Part shown: piece after piece, positions 5,058 to 10,384 of the stretch | Layout of the letters: every line of letters starts with the position of its first letter | How positions within the stretch are numbered: the first letter of the stretch is position 1 | Assembly (NCBI GenBank): GCA_021801945.1 | Contig: JAKABE010000079.1 | Coordinates: 1 to 10,384 of the forward strand | Direction: 5' to 3' | DNA from: Acidobacteriota bacterium | GTDB lineage: Bacteria > Acidobacteriota > Terriglobia > Terriglobales > Acidobacteriaceae | DNA length: 10,384 bases | Notes under the pieces: generated by a model | What the model saw: only the letters and a program-made list of their open reading frames with translations | The model's database searches: none | What the model was told of the DNA's origin: nothing | Translations under genes and position numbers: made by a program

Positions 5058-6725
5058 ATGAAGCTTTTTCCCTTGTTACTTCTAGCTATTTTTGTGACTT
5101 CGAGCGCTCCTGCTCCCAGCCCAAACGCGCCCGAATCGCAGGCAACGCTCAAATACATCCATGACTCATGGACACTGCTTACGCGCTCGGTGAGCGACTG
5201 CCAATCGCTGAGCGACGTGAAGGTAAAAGGCACGCCGGTGCTATATCTGCCGGCGGGGATGAGCGCGCCCAGCGACGTGGCGGCGGCGGAGCAGAAGTGC
5301 CACATTCGCGTGCTGAACCTGCCCAAGGCCATCGAAAGGATCGGAGACTTGCAGCCGGAAGTGCTGCCGGCGCAGGGACTGCTCTATTTGCCTCATCCCT
5401 ACGTAGTGCCCGGCGGGCGCTTCAACGAGATGTACGGCTGGGACAGCTACTTCATCATCCTGGGACTGGAGGCCGATCACCGCGCGGCGTTGGCCAAGGG
5501 GATGGTGGACAACTTTCTCTTCGAGATCGAGAACTACGGGGGAATTCTAAACGCCAACCGCACCTACTATTTGACGCGCTCGCAGCCGCCGTTCTTAACC
5601 TCGATGATCCGTGCGGTCTATCAGGCTCCGGGAAGCTTTCCGAATACGCCCGAGGGCCGGGTACAGGCGCAGAACTGGCTGGCACATGCCTACACGATGG
5701 CAGAAAAGGACTATGCATATTGGATGCGGCCAGAGCACAGAGCGAGCCGGACAGGCCTTGCACGTTTCTTCGGCTACGGAAACGGGCCGGTGCCGGAACT
5801 GGGAACCGACAGCGACTACTACGTCAGTGTGATTCGCTGGATTGTCGAGCATCCGCACGCGGGTGGAGAACAGTTTCTGGTGAAAGGAGCGCAGAATCCC
5901 GATGCCGCCGAGGCGGCGCGGCTGAAGTTGACGAGTTGCGACGTGAGGGCGAGTACGCTCTGCAGGAGGGCCTGGTACGGGGGGTACCGGCTGAGCCGTG
6001 ATTTTTACGAGGGCGACCGCGCCATGCGCGAGTCGGGCTTCGACCCAAGCTTCCGCTTCGGGGTATTTTCCGGCGCGACGGAGGACTATGCGCCGGTGGG
6101 TCTGAATTGCCTGCTGTACCGCTATGAGCGGGACATGGAACACTTTGCGCTGTTGCTGGAAAAGCCAGTGGACGCGATGCGCTGGGATATGCGCGCCAGG
6201 ATGCGCTACGTCGCCATGCAGCGGTACCTGTGGCGGGAGAAAGAGGGGGTATTCGCCGACTATGACTTTGTGCACGAGCGGCCGTCGGACTACGCCTTCA
6301 TCACCTCGCTTTATCCGTTGTGGGCAGGCATCGCCTCGCGCGCGCAGGCCGCTTCGATCGAGGCCAAGCTGGGCGTCTTCGAGCGGCCCGGAGGACTGGC
6401 GGCAAGCAGCTACGACAGCGGGCTGCAATGGGACTTGCCTTACGGCTGGGCGCCGACGAATTGGTTAGCCGTGGTAGGGCTGGAGAACTACGGCGATCAC
6501 AAGGACGCGGCGCAGATCGCAGCGCACTGGAACGCCACTGTGGACCATGCCTTCGCCGCCGACGGCACGATCCGCGAGAAGTACAACGTGGTGACGAGCA
6601 GCGCGCAGGTGCATGTGACCGCCGGGTACAAGCAGGATGTGATCGGCTTTGGGTGGACGAACGCGGTGTACCTGAAGATGCGCGAGGTGATTCGCGAAAC
6701 CGAGCCTGGCGTTGGCGACGAATAA
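5058..6725 (+). CDS. Exported trehalase-family (GH37) glycosidase
   Basis: A 555-residue enzyme expected to hydrolyse alpha,alpha-trehalose or a related disaccharide in the periplasm. ATG 5058 follows GGAG by 5 bases and opens a signal peptide (MKLFPLLLLAIFVTSSAPA). The two GH37 signatures are clear: PGGRFNEMYGWDSY (118-131) and QWDLPYGWAPTN (457-468). NRTYYLTRSQPPF (167-179) is the family's substrate-site strand. Asp329 in ESGFDPSFRFG matches the general acid position, and Glu507 in IREKYN the base position. Two segments expected in E. coli-type trehalases are not seen: the RPES motif before the catalytic Asp (here a YRLSRDFYEGDRAM stretch) and the Gly-rich GGGGEY segment before GFGWTN (here HVTAGYKQDVIGFGWTN). 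Cys294 and Cys302 could form a disulfide after export. The family is secure, but the exact substrate is less so, hence no gene symbol. The gene converges on the GH3 gene, with a strong hairpin between them. Confidence 0.9.
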   Translation: MKLFPLLLLAIFVTSSAPAPSPNAPESQATLKYIHDSWTLLTRSVSDCQSLSDVKVKGTPVLYLPAGMSAPSDVAAAEQKCHIRVLNLPKAIERIGDLQPEVLPAQGLLYLPHPYVVPGGRFNEMYGWDSYFIILGLEADHRAALAKGMVDNFLFEIENYGGILNANRTYYLTRSQPPFLTSMIRAVYQAPGSFPNTPEGRVQAQNWLAHAYTMAEKDYAYWMRPEHRASRTGLARFFGYGNGPVPELGTDSDYYVSVIRWIVEHPHAGGEQFLVKGAQNPDAAEAARLKLTSCDVRASTLCRRAWYGGYRLSRDFYEGDRAMRESGFDPSFRFGVFSGATEDYAPVGLNCLLYRYERDMEHFALLLEKPVDAMRWDMRARMRYVAMQRYLWREKEGVFADYDFVHERPSDYAFITSLYPLWAGIASRAQAASIEAKLGVFERPGGLAASSYDSGLQWDLPYGWAPTNWLAVVGLENYGDHKDAAQIAAHWNATVDHAFAADGTIREKYNVVTSSAQVHVTAGYKQDVIGFGWTNAVYLKMREVIRETEPGVGDE

Positions 6726-6760
6726 GCCCCAAGCCGGCGGGATAAGGCCGACTTGGGGCT
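6725..6760. terminator. Bidirectional hairpin terminator between the GH37 and GH3 genes
   Basis: AGCCCCAAG (6725-6733) pairs perfectly with CTTGGGGCT (6752-6760). After one C/A mismatch, CGGC (6735-6738) pairs with GCCG (6747-6750), leaving an 8-base loop. The stem begins at the last base of the GH37 stop codon (TAA 6723-6725) and ends 21 bases before the GH3 stop, so it can serve both transcripts. Flanking T-runs are short (TTATT on the minus-strand side), so efficiency as an intrinsic terminator is uncertain, but the stem is the strongest in the window. Confidence 0.7.
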
Positions 6761-6781
6761 GGTTGAAGTTAGCTCTTCTCT

Positions 6782-9046
6782 CTAGTCGGGCAAGGTGACC
6801 GTACCCTGCACGTCGAAGTGCCCCGTGAGGGTCTGCACGCCGGTGCCGGGCTGGCCGCCGCCGACGGATACGGTGTACTCGCCTGGGGCGACGATGATTT
6901 GGCCTGCCGAAGTGACCATGCTCAGATCGCGCCGCTTGAGATGGAACCAGACTTTCTGCGATTGGCCCGGTTCCAGGTGAACGCGCCGGAAGCCACGCAG
7001 CGCCAAGAGCGGCGCCCCGGCAACATCGGGGAACTTGAGATAGAGCTGCGCCACTTCATCGCCGGTCACCTTGCCGGTGTTGGTCACCGTCACTTCAGCC
7101 ATGAGTGGATCGCCGGCCTTGATGGTTTGCTTGGGAATGGTCAGCCCGCTGAAAGAGAACTTGGTGTAACTGAGGCCATAGCCAAAGGGATAGAGGGGCT
7201 TGCCGGTGAAATAGCGGTAGGTGCGTCCCTTCATGCTGTAGTCGCTGAAGGACGGGACCTGAGCGATGCTTTTATAGAAGGTAATCGGCAGGTGTCCGCC
7301 GGGATCGTTCTGTCCGGACAGGGTATCGGCAACGGCAGTTCCGCCTTCCTCGCCGGGGTACCAGGCTTCAAGGATGGCGGCGGCGTGGTCCTGCTCCCAA
7401 TTGACGGCGAGTGCGCTGCCGTTGGTGAGCACGACGATGAGCGGCTTGCCGGTGGCGGCCACGGCGCGAACCAGGTTCTCCTCAGGCTGCGGCATCTGCA
7501 GGTTGGTTTTGTCGCCGCCCTTAAAGCCGGGCTCCTGCTCACTCCGCTGCTCCTCGCTTTCGAGGTGACTGGTGAGGCCAACGACAGCGATCACCACATC
7601 GGCGTTCTTAGCCGCTGCGACCGCGGCTGGGTCGGGCGTCAGATCCGCCTTCGACCAGCCGTTGGGACGGGGCTTGGGGTGTACTTGCATGAGAAAGTCG
7701 GTTCCCGGCACATAGGTAATGGCGTCGCCGGCAAAGACGCTCCGGAGGCCCGCGAGGATGGACACGGTGTGCAGGGGTTTGCCGGTGTAGTTCCCCAACA
7801 GCACCGTCGTCTCGTTTGCCAACGGTCCTACGACAGCGATTTTGATGCCCGAGGTCTTCAGAGGCAGGATGCCGTTGTTTTTCAGCAGCACCATGGACTC
7901 ATTGGCCAGCTTGAGGGCCAGAGCGCGGTGCGCAGGACTATTGAGATCGCTCACAGGATACTTGGTGTAGGGCACCATGGACGGCGGATCGAACATGCCG
8001 AGCTTGATGCGCGCGGTAAAGGTGCGGATGAGCGCCCGGTTGAGGGCGGCCTCGGAGAGGTAGCCTTTCTGGACGGCCTGAATATAGGGCTCGTAATCGG
8101 AGTCGCCGGTGACGTTGTTGCCAAAGTCAGCGCAGTCATTGTCCATGCCGCGCCGAACGCTCACAGCCATGGCCTGCGGCATGGTGGGCGTGTAGTGATG
8201 GCCGCGGTAGATGTCGCGCACGGCATCGCAGTCAGAAACGACATAGCCGCGGAAGTTCCAATCGACGCGCAGCATCTTCTGGAGAAGAAACTGGTTGGCG
8301 CAGGCCGGCTGGCCATTGATGCTGTCGTAGGAGCACATGATGGAATCGGCATGGCCCTGGACGATGGCGGCGCGAAAGGCGGGCAAATAGGTGTCCAGCT
8401 CGTCGTGTTTGCTGACCTCGTAATTGGTTGAATGCCGATCGGGTTCCGGTCCGCTGTACATGTCGTAGTGTTTGGGTGTGGCGATTACGCGGAAGTAATG
8501 GGGATTGTTGCCCTGCATTCCGGTGATGTAGGCCACTGCCATGCGCGAGGTCAGGAAGGGGTCCTCTCCATAGGTTTCCTGGCCACGGCCCCAGCGCGGA
8601 TCGCGGAAGATGTTGATGTTGGGCGACCAGAAGTCCAGCCCCGTGTGGAAGGTGCCCAGCCCTTGCTGCACGGCGAGTTCATGCTTGATTCGGCCTTCAA
8701 TGCTGATGTACACGCCCATCTTGTAAATAGAAGCTGAGTCGAAGGAAGCGCCCAGGCCGATAGGTTCGGGATACTCTGTGGTTCCGTTGAGCAGGACGCC
8801 GTGCAGGGCCTCGCTCCACCAGTCGTAAGCCGGAACGTGCAGGCGCGGAATGGCGCGCGCATGGTTCACCATCTGGCTGGCTTTCTCCTGGAGCGTCATC
8901 CTGCTCACCAGGTCGGCCGCGCGCTGTTCGGCAGGCAGGTTAGGGTTGAGGTAAGCCGGTTGCGGCGCCTGTTGCGCCCCCGCTGCACATACCACCCCGC
9001 AGCAAGCCAGCGCCGCCGCGGCCATTCGTAATCTAAAACTTGTCAT
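6782..9046 (-). CDS. Exported GH3 glycoside hydrolase, beta-xylosidase/beta-glucosidase-like
   Basis: A 754-residue enzyme that would remove terminal beta-linked sugars from oligosaccharides in the periplasm by a retaining mechanism. ATG 9046 is preceded by GAGGG and opens a signal peptide (residues 1 to about 24, ending AAGA). The N-terminal barrel shows YDWWSEALHGV (74-84), WSPNINIFRDPRWGRGQ (140-156), ETYGEDP, the ATPKHY strand (189-194) and the nucleophile Asp272 in VVSDCDAV. The C-terminal domain starts with LANESMVLLKNNGILPL (about 380-396). It has the likely acid/base Glu498 in HLESEEQ, then GDKTNLQMP, TNGSAL and EAWYPGEEGG, and PFGYGLSYT (620-628). A fibronectin-III-like domain covers about 645-730. 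The SEALHGV and SDCxA wording points to the bacterial beta-xylosidase/arabinofuranosidase branch more than to plain cellobiases, but substrate in GH3 is hard to read from sequence. No PA14 insert is present. It is divergent from the sigma-factor operon. Confidence 0.92.
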   Translation of the reverse strand: MTSFRLRMAAAALACCGVVCAAGAQQAPQPAYLNPNLPAEQRAADLVSRMTLQEKASQMVNHARAIPRLHVPAYDWWSEALHGVLLNGTTEYPEPIGLGASFDSASIYKMGVYISIEGRIKHELAVQQGLGTFHTGLDFWSPNINIFRDPRWGRGQETYGEDPFLTSRMAVAYITGMQGNNPHYFRVIATPKHYDMYSGPEPDRHSTNYEVSKHDELDTYLPAFRAAIVQGHADSIMCSYDSINGQPACANQFLLQKMLRVDWNFRGYVVSDCDAVRDIYRGHHYTPTMPQAMAVSVRRGMDNDCADFGNNVTGDSDYEPYIQAVQKGYLSEAALNRALIRTFTARIKLGMFDPPSMVPYTKYPVSDLNSPAHRALALKLANESMVLLKNNGILPLKTSGIKIAVVGPLANETTVLLGNYTGKPLHTVSILAGLRSVFAGDAITYVPGTDFLMQVHPKPRPNGWSKADLTPDPAAVAAAKNADVVIAVVGLTSHLESEEQRSEQEPGFKGGDKTNLQMPQPEENLVRAVAATGKPLIVVLTNGSALAVNWEQDHAAAILEAWYPGEEGGTAVADTLSGQNDPGGHLPITFYKSIAQVPSFSDYSMKGRTYRYFTGKPLYPFGYGLSYTKFSFSGLTIPKQTIKAGDPLMAEVTVTNTGKVTGDEVAQLYLKFPDVAGAPLLALRGFRRVHLEPGQSQKVWFHLKRRDLSMVTSAGQIIVAPGEYTVSVGGGQPGTGVQTLTGHFDVQGTVTLPD

Positions 9047-9122
9047 TATGCCCTCTGAAGGCAGCCCAGCTTCTTTCGCGAGGATTTCGGACGCGAACGG
9101 CAGGCATTAGCCTCCGGGGGTC

Positions 9123-9152
9123 ACTTTAAATAGGCGAAGTAAGCACTGTCAA
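9123..9152 (-). promoter_or_regulatory. Sigma70-type promoter for the GH3 gene
   Basis: On the minus strand a perfect -35, TTGACA (9152-9147), is followed after 18 bases by TAAAGT (9128-9123), matching four of six -10 positions. Transcription would begin near 9116, giving a leader of about 70 bases to ATG 9046. This is the best promoter match in the window. It is direct pattern evidence only. Confidence 0.5.
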
Positions 9153-9305
9153 GCAGGGGCTCATATAGAAAAGCGTTTTATTTGAAGATGATGCGGGACT
9201 TTTTCGCTAATCCGAATGAGGCCCGGGGCCACGAGCCCGCACCGCACAAAGCTTACGCCACCCAACCCCAGCTAGGAATCCGCGATAACACGGCTGTTCA
9301 CGCTT

Positions 9306-9334
9306 TTGGCGGTTTGCAGACTGCGTTTGATACA
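9306..9334 (+). promoter_or_regulatory. Weak promoter candidate for the ECF sigma operon
   Basis: TTGGCG (9306-9311) and GATACA (9329-9334) are spaced by 17 bases and match 4/6 and 3/6 of the sigma70 consensus. A start near 9341 would leave a leader of about 70 bases. ECF operons are often autoregulated from a different promoter type, and no repeated ECF-style element was seen, so this is tentative. Confidence 0.25.
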
Positions 9335-9409
9335 CGTTCCAGCGGTGGGGCGGATTGTGTAACCTTGCAGCCAACAAACCCGTAAGAAGAATTAGAAGGT
9401 GCAACGCGG

Positions 9410-9943
9410 ATGCCGGAACAATCGAGCGACGTGCTACTGCAGTTCCGACAGGGCAGCGTGGACGCCTTTGAAGCGCTGTTCCGTGCCCATCAGGGGGCTG
9501 TTTACGGGTGGATTCTGCGCATGGTGCGCAACCCGGCGACGGCAGAGGATCTGACGGTGGAGTGCTTTTGGCGCATCTACCAGGGCCACGCCCGGTTCGA
9601 CATCGCTCGGGCGTTTGCGCCCTGGGCGCGCCGCATCGCCACGCGCGCCGCACTGGACTGGCTGCGGGCGCGGCGGCCGGAGAGCGAACTGACCGCGGAT
9701 GTGGCCGCAGCCCCCGCAGCCGATCCCGGCGTGGCCGCCGAGATACGGCAGAAGACCGCGCAGGCCTTTGCCCGATTGCCGCCCCGGCTGCGCATTGCGG
9801 CCGTGCTGGCGGTGGTGGAGGAACGGCCGTACAAGGAAGTGGCCGAGGCGCTGGGCATCTCCGCCGCGGCCGTGAAGGTGCGCGTTTTTCGCGCGCTGAG
9901 ATTGTTGAGGAAGGACTTAGAAAGGCAGGGGATCACGCCATGA
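9410..9943 (+). CDS. ECF-family RNA polymerase sigma factor (sigma70 regions 2 and 4 only)
   Basis: A 177-residue alternative sigma factor that would direct RNA polymerase to a small regulon in response to an envelope or other external signal. Region 2 covers about 13-88 (DAFEALFRAHQGAVYGWILR, then the core-binding helix around AEDLTVECFWRIY, then FAPWARRIATRAALDWLRARR). An Ala/Pro-rich linker runs to about 115. Region 4 covers 120-170 with LPPRLRIAAVLAVVEERPYKE and the helix-turn-helix YKEVAEALGISAAAVKVRVFRA. There is no sigma 1.1 or region 3 and no C-terminal extension. ATG 9410 has AGAAGG about 10 bases upstream. Its TGA stop is embedded in the next gene's ATG (ATGA, 9940-9943), so the two are translationally coupled. 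The partner that controls it is presumably encoded in the same operon. The ECF group cannot be assigned by eye. Confidence 0.93.
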   Translation: MPEQSSDVLLQFRQGSVDAFEALFRAHQGAVYGWILRMVRNPATAEDLTVECFWRIYQGHARFDIARAFAPWARRIATRAALDWLRARRPESELTADVAAAPAADPGVAAEIRQKTAQAFARLPPRLRIAAVLAVVEERPYKEVAEALGISAAAVKVRVFRALRLLRKDLERQGITP

Positions 9944-10170
9944 ATGCACAGGAAGAAGACCGCATGAAGGAGCTGCTGAAGGAGGCGCTGCCGCGCATGG
10001 ACGAGGAAGCGGACGAAGGGCCGCGAAACGATCTGTGGCCCGCCGTGCTGCAGCGGCTCGACGCCCAGCCGGCTCCGGTGCCGTGGTTCGATTGGGCGCT
10101 CGTGGCCGGGCTGGTGGCCTTTGCCGCGCTGTTTCCGGCGGCGATCCCCATCTTTCTTTACCACCTCTAA
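9940..10170 (+). CDS. Small single-pass membrane protein, candidate regulator of the ECF sigma factor
   Basis: A 76-residue protein starting at ATG 9940 inside the sigma gene's stop (ATGA overlap), with AGGGG about 8 bases upstream, and ending at TAA 10168-10170. Residues 1-45 are hydrophilic and strongly acidic (MNAQEEDRMKELLKEALPRM, then DEEADEG and DLWPAVLQRL). Residues 50-74 form one hydrophobic segment (WFDWALVAGLVAFAALFPAA and onward), giving an N-in topology with a soluble tail facing the cytoplasm. That is the layout expected of a minimal membrane-bound anti-sigma factor. There are no His or Cys residues in the soluble part, so it is not the zinc-binding ZAS type (HxxxCxxC). I recognise no named domain; the regulatory role is inferred from coupling and topology. 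A 38-base gap separates it from the next gene. Confidence 0.78.
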   Translation: MNAQEEDRMKELLKEALPRMDEEADEGPRNDLWPAVLQRLDAQPAPVPWFDWALVAGLVAFAALFPAAIPIFLYHL

Positions 10171-10208
10171 AGCCGCGGACGGACGCGCCCGCAAGAAAGG
10201 AGAACGCC

Positions 10209-10384
10209 ATGAACACGCATCCGTATCTACGCGCGTATCTGTCCGGCGTATTGGTTCCCACGCTGGTGCTGCCGCTGATCCTCGCCGGGTTTATCATCGT
10301 GCGGCTGGTGCTGGCGGAGCCGTTTCCCATCGAACGCTTTCTCATCTTCCCGATGTCCGTGGTGCCGGTGCTCTTCGGACTTTG
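10209..10384 (+). CDS. Hypothetical membrane protein, N-terminal part (runs off right edge)
   Basis: The first 58 codons are present. ATG 10209 has an excellent ribosome site (AAAGGAG, 6 bases upstream), and the frame is open to the end of the window. After MNTHPYLRAYLSG comes a long hydrophobic segment (about 14-36, VLVPTLVLPLILAGFIIVRL), then a short polar loop (AEPFPIERF). A second hydrophobic stretch begins at about 45 (LIFPMSVVPVLFGL) and continues off the window. It is therefore a polytopic inner-membrane protein. It follows the small membrane protein in the same direction and probably belongs to the sigma operon. I do not recognise a named family; a role in signal sensing or as a target of the sigma factor is only inference. 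Confidence 0.8.
   Translation, partial: MNTHPYLRAYLSGVLVPTLVLPLILAGFIIVRLVLAEPFPIERFLIFPMSVVPVLFGL

Larger units (their letters stand above)
9047..9409. other. 363-base divergent intergenic region between the GH3 gene and the ECF sigma operon
   Basis: No gene is supported here: the open frames in it are short, lack ribosome sites and resemble nothing known. It contains a good minus-strand promoter for the GH3 gene (9123-9152) and a weak plus-strand promoter candidate for the sigma operon (9306-9334). Just upstream of the GH3 -35 box is a small AT-rich imperfect palindrome, AAAAGCGTTTT (9169-9179), that could be a regulator site. No tRNA, small-RNA-like terminator or repeat was recognised. 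Confidence 0.5.

Noticed and set aside
4664..5164. 166-codon frame with a GTG start between lpxC and the GH37 gene
   Set aside because: No Shine-Dalgarno, no recognisable domain, composition unlike the neighbours, and a 107-base overlap with the signal-peptide region of a solid gene in another frame.
6818..8431. Plus-strand open frame of 537 codons antisense to the GH3 gene
   Set aside because: It lies wholly inside a well-supported GH3 gene, has no ribosome site or recognisable domain, and is an expected by-product of high-GC codon use.
9508..9939. Long open frame overlapping the sigma-factor gene in another frame, upstream of the small membrane protein
   Set aside because: Only the part from ATG 9940 has a ribosome site and a plausible protein; the earlier part is a shadow of the ECF sigma gene.
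1..10384. Search by eye for tRNA, rRNA, CRISPR repeats, IS ends, integrase sites and phage or defence genes
   Set aside because: No clover-leaf tRNA with a GTTCRA-type arm, no spaced repeats, no transposase or terminal inverted repeats, and no defence-island gene other than the patatin, which alone is not evidence of CBASS.

Overview
The window is GC-rich (roughly 60-65 % by eye), densely coding DNA from a Gram-negative bacterium. LpxC, the committed enzyme of lipid A synthesis, shows that the cell makes an LPS-type outer membrane. Several products carry export signals (an FKBP isomerase and two glycosidases). The glycosidase content and the style of the ECF-sigma operon resemble soil Acidobacteriota (Terriglobia/Acidobacteriaceae). 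That placement is inference from family resemblance, not proof. There is no rRNA, tRNA, IS element, CRISPR array or phage gene, and it reads as ordinary chromosome.

Layout. (1) 1-391, minus: the N-terminal part of a patatin-like lipid hydrolase running off the left edge. (2) 513-1307, plus: a solitary Opp/Dpp/Nik-type ABC ATPase, divergent from the patatin gene. (3) 1325-2059, minus: an exported FKBP-type prolyl isomerase, convergent with the ATPase. Upstream of it on the same strand is an M20 zinc peptidase (2195-3379). (4) 3730-4641, plus: lpxC, divergent from the peptidase and standing alone. (5) After a 416-base gap with several palindromes but no convincing gene comes an exported GH37 trehalase-family glycosidase (5058-6725, plus). 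It converges on an exported GH3 beta-xylosidase/beta-glucosidase-like enzyme (6782-9046, minus), and a long hairpin lies between their stops. (6) Divergent from the GH3 gene is a tight operon at the right edge: an ECF sigma factor (9410-9943), a 76-residue single-pass membrane protein overlapping it by ATGA (9940-10170), and the start of a multi-pass membrane protein (10209 to the edge).

How the genes relate. The two glycosidases fit a periplasmic saccharide-degrading role, but they are convergent and so not one operon. The sigma operon has the architecture of a sigma/membrane-regulator module without a recognisable zinc-finger anti-sigma factor, and it is the most interesting candidate regulatory unit here. 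The remaining genes are housekeeping or orphan units with little functional linkage.

I found no clearly unprecedented system. The points worth a second look are the noncanonical sigma operon, the GH37 protein that keeps its catalytic pair but lacks two substrate-contact segments, the unusual oxyanion and nucleophile motifs of the patatin, the lpxC leader and start ambiguity, and the palindrome-rich leader before the GH37 gene.
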